A stretch of DNA of 32,397 nt from Gemmatimonadales bacterium (GTDB lineage Bacteria > Gemmatimonadota > Gemmatimonadetes > Gemmatimonadales > GWC2-71-9): the NCBI GenBank assembly GCA_013813875.1, contig JACCQZ010000362.1, forward strand, positions 1 to 32,397. Direction: 5' to 3'. The notes beneath the pieces were generated by a model. It searched no databases and was not told the origin of the DNA. It was given only the letters and a program-made list of their open reading frames with translations. Both the position numbers and the translations under genes were made by a program. Below are positions 18,357-28,079 of this stretch, in pieces (position 1 is the stretch's first letter; each line of letters opens with the position of its first letter).

Positions 18357-19547
18357 ATGGCCCGAGACGTTCTCCGCACCCTGGAGGGAGCTCCGACCGG
18401 CGCCACCTTCGACGTGGCCGCGTTGCGGGAGCGGGAGTTTCCCTGGACCGCACAGACGGTCTACCTCAACAACGCCAGCATCGGGCCTCTGCCGGAGCGC
18501 ACTCGGCTGGCTCTGGACGAGTTCAACCGGCGCAGGGCTGCTCCCTACCTGCTGCCCGACCGCGAGCTCTTTGCCACGCTGGCCGCCTCCCGGCGCCTCA
18601 TCGCCCAGCTCCTCGGCGCCAGTGCCGAGGAGATCGGGCTCACCATCAACACCGGTTATGGGTTGAGCCTCGCCGCGCGGGCGCTGCCGCTGGGGCCGGG
18701 TGACATCGTTCTCGTCAGCGATCGCGAGTTCCCCGCCAACGTATATCCCTGGATGCGGCTCAAGGAGGCGGGGGTCGCTCTCGAGTTGGTGCCCACCACC
18801 GCCGAGGGATGGCCCGACGAGACTCGGTTGCTGGAACGGGTGCGGGATCCGCGGGTGCGGGTGCTGGCGGTCTCGCTGGTTCAGTTCAGCAACGGGTACC
18901 TGGTGGACCTGGACCGCCTCTCCGCGGCGACGCGAGAGACGGGGACGTACCTGGTGGTGGACGCGATTCAGGGGTTGGGCCATATACCGGTAGACCTGGC
19001 CCGCACCCAGGTGGACGTGCTCGCCTGCGGAGCGCAGAAGTGGCTGCTGTCGCCCTGGGGCTCGGGGTTCGTATACGTCCGGCGGGAGCTGATCCGTTCG
19101 CTCAGTCCCGCGATGACGGGCTGGATGGCGTTTCAGGGAACCGACGATCTGACGCGCCTTACCCGCTATGACGACACGCTGCACGACGACGGACGGCGCT
19201 ACGAGTTGATGACCCTGCCTTATCAGGATTTCGCCGGACTGAACGTGTCGCTCGGGCTGCTGCTCTCCCTCGGGGTGGAACAGATTCGCGAGCACGTGCT
19301 GTCGCTGCACCAGCCCGTGCTCACCTGGGCGGAGCGGACCGGCACCCGGGTGGTATCGCCGAGGGGCGCGCACGGATCGGGGATTCTCTGTATCGCGCCC
19401 GAGGGAGTAGAGGATGCCTACGGGCGACTCAAGGCGGCGCGCATCATCTGCAGCCTGCGTGAGGGGGCGATCCGGTTGAGTCCGCATGCGTACAATACGC
19501 TCGAGGAGATGGAGCGGGTGGTGCGGGTGCTCGAAGGGACGGGGTGA
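18357..19547 (+). CDS. Class V aminotransferase (PLP-dependent, cysteine desulfurase-like fold)
   Basis: VYLNNASIGPLPERTRLALDEF..EIGLTINTGYGLSLAARALPLGPGDIVLVSDREFPANVYPW..VVDAIQGLGHIPVDLARTQVDVLACGAQKWLLSPWGSGFVYV. Confidence 0.9.
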   Translation: MARDVLRTLEGAPTGATFDVAALREREFPWTAQTVYLNNASIGPLPERTRLALDEFNRRRAAPYLLPDRELFATLAASRRLIAQLLGASAEEIGLTINTGYGLSLAARALPLGPGDIVLVSDREFPANVYPWMRLKEAGVALELVPTTAEGWPDETRLLERVRDPRVRVLAVSLVQFSNGYLVDLDRLSAATRETGTYLVVDAIQGLGHIPVDLARTQVDVLACGAQKWLLSPWGSGFVYVRRELIRSLSPAMTGWMAFQGTDDLTRLTRYDDTLHDDGRRYELMTLPYQDFAGLNVSLGLLLSLGVEQIREHVLSLHQPVLTWAERTGTRVVSPRGAHGSGILCIAPEGVEDAYGRLKAARIICSLREGAIRLSPHAYNTLEEMERVVRVLEGTG

Positions 19548-19703
19548 GCGACAGGCACGGTAGCGGCCCCGAACTTCCGACTCAAGACCGCGCGAGCGTT
19601 CCCGGGCATTCGTCGCCCCAGCGGGCGGCACCGAAGCATCGTGCGCACCCAGCACCGACGCTCACCCAGCAATTTCACCATTTCCCGTCCCGAGCCCACG
19701 CCG

Positions 19704-21248
19704 ATGCCCCAATCCTTCACCGACATGCTCGCCGCCGGCCACGCTTCCAACGAGCCGGCCATCATACTCGGCGCCGCGCTGGAGGGGCCAACCGTGCATC
19801 AGGACCCCAAGGTCAGGGTCCCGCTCGCCATGCTCAACCGCCACGGCCTCATCGCCGGAGCCACCGGTACCGGCAAGACCAGGACCCTGCAGCTCATCAC
19901 CGAACAACTCTCCGCCCAGGGCATTCCAGTATTCGTGGCCGACATCAAAGGCGATTTGAGCGGGCTGGCCGTGCCGGGTGAGGCGAGCAGCCGGGTAACG
20001 GCCCGGGCCACGGAGGTGGGATGGCCGTGGAAACCCGCGGGGGTGCCGGTCGAGTTCGTGAGCCTCTCCGGCGCTCTCGGCGTGCAGCTCCGGGCGACGG
20101 TGAGCTCGTTCGGGCCGCTGCTGCTCGGCAAAGCGCTGTCGCTCAACGAGACCCAGACCAGCGTGCTCACGATGGTGTTCAAGTACTCCGACGACCACCA
20201 GCTGCCGCTGCTCGACCTGCCGGATCTGCGGGCGGTGCTCCAGTGGCTCAGCTCGGACAAGGGAAAGCCGGCGTTGGCCGAGTATGGGGGAATGTCGCCG
20301 GCGTCGGTAGGTGTGCTGCTGCGGAAGATGATCGAGCTCGAGTCGCAGGGAGCGGAGCGATTCTTCGGCGAGCCGGAGTTCGACGTGAAGGAGATGCTGC
20401 AGGTGACCTCCGACGGGCGCGGCATCGTCACCTGCCTGGAGCTGTCGGACGTGCAGGATAAGCCTATGCTCTTCTCCACCTTCATGATGTGGCTGCTGGC
20501 CGAGCTCTACCACAATCTGCCCGAGGCCGGCGATCTCCCCAAACCGAAGCTCGTCTTCTTCTTCGACGAGGCTCATCTTCTCTTCGACGACGCGCCCGAG
20601 GCGTTTCTCGACCAGATCCAACAGGTGGTCAGGCTGATTCGGTCCAAGGGCATCGGGGTATACATGGTGACGCAAACTCCCAAGGATGTTCCCACCGACG
20701 TGTTGGCCCAGCTCGGCAACCGCATCCAACATGCGCTGCGGGCCCATACCCCCGATGACGACAAAGCACTCAGAGCGACGGTCCGGACCTTTCCCAAGAC
20801 CAAGCTCTACGACCTCGAGGAGGTCCTCACCGCGCTCGGCATCGGTGAGGCGGTGGTGACGGTGCTGGATGCACGGGGCGCTCCGACGCCGGTGGTGGCC
20901 GCGCGTCTGATTCCTCCGTCATCGCGCATGGCGCCGCTCACGCCGGAAGAGCTGCAGGCCGATATCCGGCAGTCCGATCTCCTGGCCGAATACGGGCAGG
21001 CGATGGATCGTGAAAGCGCGCGGGAGATCCTCGCGGGCCGCATGGCGCAGACCGAGGCACCGGCTTCGCCGACGCCCAAGAAGGGCGGGATGGCCGGCCC
21101 GGTAGCCAAGGTCGCGGGGGGAGCGGTGCTGGGGGCGCTTACCTCTGCGATCGGGCGGACCGTCGGCAGGGAGGTGGTGCGGGGGATCTTTGGGTTGCTG
21201 GGAGCCAAGCCGCCGCGGGCTCGCAGGCGACGGACGAGGTGGTGGTAA
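19704..21248 (+). CDS. HerA-like ATPase (DUF853 family helicase)
   Basis: LNRHGLIAGATGTGKTRTLQLITEQLSAQGIPVFVADIKGDLSGLA..KLVFFFDEAHLLFDDAPEAFLDQIQQVVRLIRSKGIGVYMVTQTPKDVPTDVLAQLGNRIQHALRA. Confidence 0.92.
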   Translation: MPQSFTDMLAAGHASNEPAIILGAALEGPTVHQDPKVRVPLAMLNRHGLIAGATGTGKTRTLQLITEQLSAQGIPVFVADIKGDLSGLAVPGEASSRVTARATEVGWPWKPAGVPVEFVSLSGALGVQLRATVSSFGPLLLGKALSLNETQTSVLTMVFKYSDDHQLPLLDLPDLRAVLQWLSSDKGKPALAEYGGMSPASVGVLLRKMIELESQGAERFFGEPEFDVKEMLQVTSDGRGIVTCLELSDVQDKPMLFSTFMMWLLAELYHNLPEAGDLPKPKLVFFFDEAHLLFDDAPEAFLDQIQQVVRLIRSKGIGVYMVTQTPKDVPTDVLAQLGNRIQHALRAHTPDDDKALRATVRTFPKTKLYDLEEVLTALGIGEAVVTVLDARGAPTPVVAARLIPPSSRMAPLTPEELQADIRQSDLLAEYGQAMDRESAREILAGRMAQTEAPASPTPKKGGMAGPVAKVAGGAVLGALTSAIGRTVGREVVRGIFGLLGAKPPRARRRRTRWW

Positions 21249-21277
21249 GTCTGACATCGCGCGCGAGCATGGCTACC

Positions 21278-21345
21278 TGTCACCCTGAGCGGAGCGAAGG
21301 GGCATGACCCTGAGGTATGCCCGCTTCGCTCCGCTCAGCGTGACA
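21278..21345. repeat. Palindromic dispersed repeat, TGTCACCCTGAGCGGAGCGAAGGGG family, full copy
   Basis: TGTCACCCTGAGCGGAGCGAAGGGGCATGACC ... right arm reverse complement TGTCACGCTGAGCGGAGCGAAGCGGGCATACC. Confidence 0.87.
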
Positions 21346-21419
21346 ACTCGGCCGGCACGTACATTCCCGGCCCCAGCGCCCCGCACCGAAACCACAAGCA
21401 TCAAAGCACTGCAATCCCC

Positions 21420-22673
21420 TCACGGTTCGAGCACCAGCCGAACGTAGTTCTTCTTGCCCTTCCGCAGAATCACAAACCGCGCGTCAGGCGGTCCCTGAAA
21501 CTCGTTCTCCCCCAGCTCCAACTCCGCACTCCCGATCTGCTGGCCGTTCAGGTAGAACCCGCTACCCTGAATACCTCGCCGGGCATCCGATTTGGACGTT
21601 GCCAGGCCGCTCGCCACCAGGAGCTCGATGATCGGCAGGCTCTGGGGGAGCTGCCCCCGGGACACTCGTCGTTCGGGCATCGCATGCGAATGTTCGGCGG
21701 ACAGCGTGCCCCCGAACAACGACGCGCTGGTCTGCACCGCCGCCTCCGCGGCCTGGTCGCCGTGCACCGTGGCGGTGACCTCGTGCGCCAGCAGCCGCTG
21801 GGCGAGACGCTTGCCGGGATCGCCGGCGTGCTGGGCCATTGCCACCGCGATCCGGTCGAGACGCAGGAAGGTGAAGAGCTTGAGGTAGCGCTCGACGTCC
21901 CGGTCGTCGGTGTTGACCCAGAACTGGTAGAACTGGTAGGCGCTGGTGCGGGCCGGATCCAGCCAGACATTGCCGGCCTCGCTCTTTCCGAACTTGGCTC
22001 CGCTCGCCGTGGTGATGAGGGGAAAGACCAGCCCGTGTACCTGCTTCCCGGCCCGCTTTCCCACCAGCTCGATTCCCGCCGTGATGTTCCCCCACTGGTC
22101 GCTGCCGCCGGCTTGAAGCTCGCAGCCTTCCGTGTGATGCAGATGCCAGTAGTCGTAGGCCTGCACCAGCATGTAGCTGAACTCGGTGTAGGAGATGCCG
22201 GTGTCCATCCGGCTCCGCACCGATTCCTTCTGCAGCATGTAGCTGAGCGTGAAGTGCTTGCCGGTGTCCCGGAGAAAATCCATCAGGTGGGTGCCGCGAA
22301 GCCAGTCGGCGTTGTTGCGGAGCCGGGCGGCGTTGGCGCCTTCGAAGGACAGGTACCGGGCAAGCTGGCGGCCGATGCCCTGGGCGTTGCGGTCGATCTG
22401 CTCCAACGCGAGCACCGGACGCTCACTCCGCTTGCCGCTGGGGTCGCCCACCATGGCGGTGCCGCCGCCCACCAGCACGACCGGAGTGTGCCCGAACCGC
22501 TGGAGCCATGCGAGACCCATAACCGGCACCAGGCTGCCCACGTGCAGCGAGTCGGCTGTCGGGTCGAACCCGACGTATGCGGCCAACGGCCCGGCCCGGA
22601 GCCGCTCGACCAGGCCGGGTGTGGCGTCCTGGACGAACCCGCGGGTGGTCAGTACCTCGTGGAGGTCGCTCAT
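21420..22673 (-). CDS. tyrS: Tyrosyl-tRNA synthetase
   Basis: [100 protein letters not shown]-terminal S4-like domain. Confidence 0.96.
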   Translation of the reverse strand: MSDLHEVLTTRGFVQDATPGLVERLRAGPLAAYVGFDPTADSLHVGSLVPVMGLAWLQRFGHTPVVLVGGGTAMVGDPSGKRSERPVLALEQIDRNAQGIGRQLARYLSFEGANAARLRNNADWLRGTHLMDFLRDTGKHFTLSYMLQKESVRSRMDTGISYTEFSYMLVQAYDYWHLHHTEGCELQAGGSDQWGNITAGIELVGKRAGKQVHGLVFPLITTASGAKFGKSEAGNVWLDPARTSAYQFYQFWVNTDDRDVERYLKLFTFLRLDRIAVAMAQHAGDPGKRLAQRLLAHEVTATVHGDQAAEAAVQTSASLFGGTLSAEHSHAMPERRVSRGQLPQSLPIIELLVASGLATSKSDARRGIQGSGFYLNGQQIGSAELELGENEFQGPPDARFVILRKGKKNYVRLVLEP

Positions 22674-22680
22674 GGCGCCA

Positions 22681-22686
22681 ATCGTA
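22681..22686 (-). promoter_or_regulatory. -10-like TACGAT 7 nt upstream of tyrS ATG
   Basis: Minus strand reads TACGATtggcgccATG. Confidence 0.45.
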
Positions 22687-22714
22687 CCCGCTGGAATCGG
22701 GCCCCGCAACCGGC

Positions 22715-22720
22715 TAGCTT
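22715..22720 (+). promoter_or_regulatory. -10-like TAGCTT 6 nt upstream of the PBP1 ATG
   Basis: ccggcTAGCTTgcctgcATG. Confidence 0.45.
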
Positions 22721-22726
22721 GCCTGC

Positions 22727-25024
22727 ATGGCCCACCGGCTATCCAGCAACATCAGGCGCGTTCGGCTCTCGCCGCGCGCCCGGCGTCACATCCTCGTCGG
22801 CGTGCTCGCGACGATGGCGCTCGCCTTTGCCGTTCTCATGGCGGCGTGGACCAGGGCCTGCGCCGGCAACAGCTGTCCCTCGATCGGCGAGCTGGAAGGC
22901 TACGATCCCAGTCAGGCCTCCAAGGTGTACGCCGCCGATGGGCGGCTGATCACCGACCTCGGGCTCGAGCGCCGAACCGTGGTGCCGCTGGGGGAGATGT
23001 CACCCTACTTGAAGGCCGCCTTCATCACCACCGAGGACAAGCGGTTTTACGATCACCATGGCATAGACTGGTACCGGGTGCTCGGCGCGGTCAAGAACAA
23101 CATCCTGGAGTTCCGGGTGGCCGAGGGGTTCTCCACCATCACCATGCAACTGGCCCGGAATCTCTGGCCGGAGGACATCAGCGGGCGCGACAAATCACTC
23201 GGGCGCAAGCTCCGCGAGGCGCGGGTAGCGCTTCAGATCGAGGACAAGTATCCCAAGGAAAAGATCTTCGAGCTCTACCTCAATCAGATCGATCTCGGCA
23301 ACCGCGCGTATGGCGTGGAGGCCGCGTCGCAGCGCTACTTCGGCAAGTCGGTCCGCGACCTCAACGTGGCCGAAGCGGCTACCCTTGCCGCCATTCCCAA
23401 GGCCCCGTCCCGCTACAACCCCCGGAAGAACCCCAACTGGAACGTGCAGCGCCGCAACACGGTGTTGAATCTCCTGCGAGACAACGAGCTCCTCGCTCCG
23501 CAGGAGACCGAGCGCTGGAAGGCGTACCCGCTGCTGCTCGCTTCCCGCTCCGACTTCAGCGGCGTGGCCGAGTACTTCGTGGAGTACGTGCGCCAGCAGC
23601 TGGACGCGCGGTTCGGCCAGGACCTCTACCGCTCCGGCTACCGGGTCTACACCACGCTCGATCTCGACACCCAGCAGGCCGCCGAGCGGGCACTCGAGGC
23701 CCGGCTGGAAGCGATCGAGAGCGGGGCGGACGGCAAGTTCACCCACCCGACGTACCGGCAATATCAGGATTCCAAGGCCGACAACGCCGATGCGGGCGAG
23801 CGCCCGACCAGCCCCTACCTCCAGGGTCTCGTGGTGACCCTCGAGGCCAAGACCGGCCAGATCCGCGCCTTGGTGGGCGGCCGCGACTTCGAGGACAGCA
23901 AGTTCAACCGCGCCACCCAGGCGCTGCGCCAGCCGGGCTCGACCTTCAAGCCGGTGGTTTACGCCGCCGCGGTTGAAGCCGGGTATCCGCTCTCCCATGT
24001 GATGGTGGACGATTCACTGAGCCTGGAGATCAAGCCGGAGGAGCCGCCCTGGACGCCGCAGAACTACGATCTCGAGTTCGACGGTCCGATGACGCTGCGC
24101 CGGGCGCTCTATCTGTCCCGCAACATCATCGCCATCAAGCTCGGCATGGAGCTGGGTGAGCGGGCGGTCATCAGCGAGGCCGCCAAGTTCGGGATCAGCA
24201 CCCGGGTGCCCGCCGTCCCATCAATTCACATCGGGTCGGCCGACGTGATTCCGCTGGAGATGATCGCGGCGTACACCGCCTTCGCCAATCTGGGCACCCG
24301 CACCGTACCGAACGGGATACTGCGGGTGGAAGACCGCAGCGGCAAGATCGTCTGGCAACCGGCGGTGCGGAGCTTCCCGGTGCTGGACACGGCTCACGCC
24401 TGGCTCGTCACCGACGCTCTGCGCGACGTGGTCCGCCACGGCACCGCGGTGGGCTCGGTCGGGGCCCGAATCAACTTTCCGGCCGGCGGCAAGACCGGCA
24501 CCACCAACGACGGTTTCGACGTCTGGTTCATCGGTTTCACTCCCGACCTCGTCACCGGAGTGTGGATCGGCTTCGATCAGCCGAAGAAGATCAAGGCCAA
24601 CGCCCAAGGCGGCGTTCTCGCCGGGCCGGCCTGGACCGCGTTGATGCGCGAGGTGTATGAGCGCCGCGCGCTTCCATCAGCCTGGCCCCGCCCCAACGGC
24701 CTCAGCGCACTCGATGTGGACAAGACCACGGGGTACAAGGTGACGCCGTTCTGTCCCAAGGACGTGCATTACATCGAATCGTTCATCCCCGGCACCGAGC
24801 CGACGGGATTCTGCCCCATCCATTCGCCCTTCAGCGCGGTCGGTGGGATCATGGGAGGCAGCGGCCCCGCTCCCACCGAAGACACCGCGCCGCTGCCTAC
24901 CGCTCCCGGTGTCGGCCGCCCCCGCCCCGACACGCTCACGCCGGCGCCCGCCGGCACCTCCGCGCGGGGCGGCACGCCGGGTGTGATGGGAGGCTCCGGC
25001 CCTCCGCCAAGCACCCAACGCTAG
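22727..25024 (+). CDS. Class A penicillin-binding protein (PBP1A family)
   Basis: N-terminal TM; GT51 motifs [63 protein letters not shown]; transpeptidase [28 protein letters not shown]. Confidence 0.95.
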   Translation: MAHRLSSNIRRVRLSPRARRHILVGVLATMALAFAVLMAAWTRACAGNSCPSIGELEGYDPSQASKVYAADGRLITDLGLERRTVVPLGEMSPYLKAAFITTEDKRFYDHHGIDWYRVLGAVKNNILEFRVAEGFSTITMQLARNLWPEDISGRDKSLGRKLREARVALQIEDKYPKEKIFELYLNQIDLGNRAYGVEAASQRYFGKSVRDLNVAEAATLAAIPKAPSRYNPRKNPNWNVQRRNTVLNLLRDNELLAPQETERWKAYPLLLASRSDFSGVAEYFVEYVRQQLDARFGQDLYRSGYRVYTTLDLDTQQAAERALEARLEAIESGADGKFTHPTYRQYQDSKADNADAGERPTSPYLQGLVVTLEAKTGQIRALVGGRDFEDSKFNRATQALRQPGSTFKPVVYAAAVEAGYPLSHVMVDDSLSLEIKPEEPPWTPQNYDLEFDGPMTLRRALYLSRNIIAIKLGMELGERAVISEAAKFGISTRVPAVPSIHIGSADVIPLEMIAAYTAFANLGTRTVPNGILRVEDRSGKIVWQPAVRSFPVLDTAHAWLVTDALRDVVRHGTAVGSVGARINFPAGGKTGTTNDGFDVWFIGFTPDLVTGVWIGFDQPKKIKANAQGGVLAGPAWTALMREVYERRALPSAWPRPNGLSALDVDKTTGYKVTPFCPKDVHYIESFIPGTEPTGFCPIHSPFSAVGGIMGGSGPAPTEDTAPLPTAPGVGRPRPDTLTPAPAGTSARGGTPGVMGGSGPPPSTQR

Positions 25025-25025
25025 G

Positions 25026-26276
25026 ATGCCCGCCCGCCGACTCACGGCCGGGTGGGTAATTCCGATCGAAGGCCGGCCGATCGAGCGCGGTGTGATGCTC
25101 GTCGGCGAAGACGGACGAATTCGGGCGGTCGGTCCCGACGCCTCGGTTCCGAGGCCCCCCGAAGCACTGGTCGAGAACTACGACGACGGCGCCCTCCTTC
25201 CCGGCCTGGTCAACACCCATACTCATCTCGAGCTCACCGGTCTGGAAGGACAGGTGAGCGGCACCGACTTCGCCGCCTGGATCAGGAGCGTCCGCGAGCT
25301 CAAGGCGGCCCGATCGCCCGAGCAGTTCCTCGCCGCCGCCCGCCGGGGAGTGGCGAGCTGCTTTGCTGCGGGCGTCACCGCCGTGGCCGACACCGGGGAC
25401 TCCGGGACCGCCATCCGCGCCCTGGCCGAAGCTGGGGTGGCGGGGGTCGCCTATCACGAGGTCTTCGGGCCCCATCCGGACCAGGCGTGCGACAGTCTCC
25501 GAGGGTTGCAGCAGTCGGTAGCCGAGCTCGCGCGCTACGCGACCGAACGACTTCGCCTCGGAGTTTCTCCTCACGCCCCCTATACCGTGAGCGGCCCGCT
25601 CTACGCCGCGACGTCGCGCTGGGCTCGCGCCGAGGCACTTCCGCTGGCGGTGCATCTGGCGGAATCGAGGGCCGAATCCCAGCTCCTGGGCCGCGGCGCC
25701 GGCGCCTTTGCCGATGCATGGCGCGAGCGCAAAATTCCCCTCCCATCGCCGCTCGGCCGCACCCCGGTGGAATGGCTCGACGACCACGGTGTGCTCGGGG
25801 AAGGAACGCTCTGCATTCACCTGGTCCAGGCGGGGCGGGATGATCTCGATCGTATCGCGCGCTCCGGAAGCGCCGTGGCCCACTGTCCGCTCTCCAATCG
25901 AGCGCACCAGCATGGAGACGCGCCGGTGGCCGGTCTTCTCTCCCGCGGGGTGCGGGTGGGGCTCGGCACCGACTCGGTGCTGAGCGTGGGGCGGCTCGAC
26001 CTTGTGGCCGAGGCGCGCGCGGCCGGCCGGCTCGCCGGGCTCGACGCGGAGCGAGGTCTGGCCCTCTGTACCCTCGAGGGGGCGCGCGCCCTCGGTCTCG
26101 AGGCGCAGATCGGAAGCCTGGTACCGGGGAAGTGGGGCGACTGCACCGTGATCCGCTGCGCCGCCGGGTCGGATGGGCGCCCGCCTTACCAGGAGCTGCT
26201 GGCGAGCGGGCCGGACGATGTGTTGGCCACCTTTGTGGGAGGACGGGACGTGTATCGAGCCGGTGGCCCGGTATGA
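25026..26276 (+). CDS. Amidohydrolase family protein (nucleoside-deaminase-like; possibly aminofutalosine deaminase-like)
   Basis: ALLPGLVNTHTHLELTGLEG..GVSPHAPYTVSGPL..AVHLAES..CIHLVQ..VAHCPLSNRAHQHGDAPVAGLLSRGVRVGLGTDSVLSVGRLDL. Confidence 0.85.
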   Translation: MPARRLTAGWVIPIEGRPIERGVMLVGEDGRIRAVGPDASVPRPPEALVENYDDGALLPGLVNTHTHLELTGLEGQVSGTDFAAWIRSVRELKAARSPEQFLAAARRGVASCFAAGVTAVADTGDSGTAIRALAEAGVAGVAYHEVFGPHPDQACDSLRGLQQSVAELARYATERLRLGVSPHAPYTVSGPLYAATSRWARAEALPLAVHLAESRAESQLLGRGAGAFADAWRERKIPLPSPLGRTPVEWLDDHGVLGEGTLCIHLVQAGRDDLDRIARSGSAVAHCPLSNRAHQHGDAPVAGLLSRGVRVGLGTDSVLSVGRLDLVAEARAAGRLAGLDAERGLALCTLEGARALGLEAQIGSLVPGKWGDCTVIRCAAGSDGRPPYQELLASGPDDVLATFVGGRDVYRAGGPV

Positions 26277-26719
26277 AGATCCAGCGCCATGCCGCGATTC
26301 TGCGGGTGGTTCGAGAGCGGCGCATCGAGAGCCAGGACGAGATGCGCGAGGTGCTCGCCGAGGAGGGATTCGTCGTTACCCAGGCGACGCTTTCCCGCGA
26401 TATCCGGGAGCTCGGACTGGCCAAGCTGGCCGATCCACAGGGCGGCGCGTTCTACACCCATCCGCATAGAGCGGCGGTGCGCCCCGACCTGGCGCTCGTC
26501 CTGCCAACCTTGCTGGTGAGCGTGGACGGAGTCGGCCCATTTCTGGTGCTCAAGACCGCCAGCGGCTCGGCCGGCGCCATCACCGAGGCGCTGGATCATG
26601 CCGGCTGGGGCGAGATCATCGGCACGATCGCGGGAGATGACACCGTGCTCATCATCACCCGCAGCCAGCGCTCCCGCGAGACCATAGCCACCCGGATTCA
26701 AGCGCTGGTCAAGAAGTAA
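26273..26719 (+). CDS. argR: Arginine repressor ArgR
   Basis: MKIQRHAAILRVVRERRIESQDEMREVLAEEGFVVTQATLSRDIRELGLAKL..LVLKTASGSAGAITEALDHAGWGEIIGTIAGDDTVLIITRS; ATGA overlap with the amidohydrolase. Confidence 0.94.
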   Translation: MKIQRHAAILRVVRERRIESQDEMREVLAEEGFVVTQATLSRDIRELGLAKLADPQGGAFYTHPHRAAVRPDLALVLPTLLVSVDGVGPFLVLKTASGSAGAITEALDHAGWGEIIGTIAGDDTVLIITRSQRSRETIATRIQALVKK

Positions 26720-26795
26720 CTCTGTCATTACGATTCGAGGGTGCCATGACTATAGTCTTGCGCATCCCTCACCCATTTCGTTGCGGAGATCCTGC

Positions 26796-27371
26796 GTGCG
26801 GTGCCTGGCGCTGAACGCCTCCTTCGAGCCGCTGACGATGGTCCCGGTCCGCCGCGCCCTGCGCCTGGTGATCGAGGGCAAGGCCGAGATCGTCGAGTCG
26901 GACGTAGGCGACTACGTCCGAAGTGAACGACTCACGCTGCCCAAACCTGCCATCATCCGGCTCGTCAAGTTCGTGCACGTTCCCCGCCGTTTCCGCCGCC
27001 AGGTCACCAACACCTTCCTCTTTGCCCGCGACCACTATCGCTGCCAGTACTGCCACCGGGGTCATGGCCACCTGCGGCACCGCGAGTGTCTGACCCGGGA
27101 TCACCTGATCCCCCTCTCTCGGGGCGGTGGCAACGAGTGGACCAACGTCGTTACCGCGTGCAGCTCGTGCAACACCCGCAAGGGCAATCACCTCCCCGAG
27201 GAATGCGGAATGCATCCACTCGCCGTGCCCCGCGAGCCGCACTTCGTGCACCTCTCCTGGGCGGTCCGCCGGCTCTCCGCCGCCCAGGCCAAGTACATCA
27301 AGCTGTTCTATGGCGAGGAAGCGCTGCGGGCGCTGGGGGGAGTGCGGGAGGAACGGGCGAGAACGGCGTGA
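26796..27371 (+). CDS. HNH endonuclease
   Basis: VRCLALNASFEPLTMVPVRRALRLVIEGKAEIVE..RDHYRCQYCHRGHGHLRHRECLTRDHLIPLSRGGGNEWTNVVTACSSCNTRKGN; GTG (26796) or TTG (26781) start; TATAGT -10-like box at 26751-26756. Confidence 0.92.
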   Translation: MRCLALNASFEPLTMVPVRRALRLVIEGKAEIVESDVGDYVRSERLTLPKPAIIRLVKFVHVPRRFRRQVTNTFLFARDHYRCQYCHRGHGHLRHRECLTRDHLIPLSRGGGNEWTNVVTACSSCNTRKGNHLPEECGMHPLAVPREPHFVHLSWAVRRLSAAQAKYIKLFYGEEALRALGGVREERARTA

Positions 27372-27373
27372 GT

Positions 27374-27391
27374 TTCCGCTCAGGGTGACAA
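27374..27391. repeat. Partial right arm of the TGTCACCCTGAGCG repeat family
   Basis: TTCCGCTCAGGGTGACAAC immediately after the HNH stop; no left arm found nearby. Confidence 0.6.
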
Positions 27392-27416
27392 CACCCCCCC
27401 TCTCGCCGTCTGTCCT

Positions 27417-28079
27417 TCACCTCACCCTGAACCGCTGCGTTCTCCCCTCCAGCCGCAGGCTCGGCAAACCCGCCAGCCGCAGCAGAAACCGCGTCGCGCC
27501 GCGTCCCAGGGCGTCCCCGATGCTCCCGCCGCCCGTCGCCACATCGCCCAGATCTCCTTCGAGAAAGCGCTCCAGCTCGTCGAGGTCGCTGTCGGAGAGG
27601 GTGGAGATCTCGAGCACCGCGCCATAGTAGTAGATGCCGGGATTCGGCGGGCGCACGTTGACCTGATAGGAAAAGGCCAGCGCCGCGCTCAAGGCGTCGA
27701 GCGTGGCGTAGCGCCGCTCCTGGGTACCGCCGGCGGTAAAGGTGAGCAGGGTGTACTGGTCGAGCAGCGGCTCGTGCCGCACCAGCACATCCCACTCAGC
27801 CTGCCGCAGAAAGAGATCGAACCAGGCTCCGCGCGAGCGCCACACCTCCACCCGGTAATGGAGTCGCACCGGAAGGCCCGAGCGAAGCGCCGACAGCCAG
27901 CGGCCGTCGCTCAGCAGATTCTCCGAGCGAACGATCGGCAGGCGCGCCCCGCCGGCAACCGAGTCCGGCGAGAGCGTCACCAGCAGACGCACGCCCTGCG
28001 GCTCCTGGGCTCGAAGCGGGAGCGACATCGCCCCCAGCAGGGCAATGCTCGCGGCCAGCGCAGCGAAACGGAGGGGCAC
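27417..28079 (-). CDS. DUF4390 domain protein with signal peptide
   Basis: Signal peptide; SENLLSDGRWLSALRSGLPVRLHYRVEVWRSRGAWFDLFLRQAEWDVLVRHEPLLDQYTL..RRYATLDALSAAL; start GTG overlaps the stop of the Omp85-like gene. Confidence 0.75.
   Translation of the reverse strand: MPLRFAALAASIALLGAMSLPLRAQEPQGVRLLVTLSPDSVAGGARLPIVRSENLLSDGRWLSALRSGLPVRLHYRVEVWRSRGAWFDLFLRQAEWDVLVRHEPLLDQYTLLTFTAGGTQERRYATLDALSAALAFSYQVNVRPPNPGIYYYGAVLEISTLSDSDLDELERFLEGDLGDVATGGGSIGDALGRGATRFLLRLAGLPSLRLEGRTQRFRVR

Noticed and set aside
19704-21248. HerA-like ATPase as an anti-phage HerA-nuclease/SIR2 system
   Set aside because: Sequence fits the housekeeping-type DUF853 family and no NurA, SIR2 or DUF4297 partner is adjacent.
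26796-27371. HNH protein as a homing endonuclease or restriction enzyme
   Set aside because: Stand-alone HNH of a widespread chromosomal family; no methyltransferase, intron or intein is seen.
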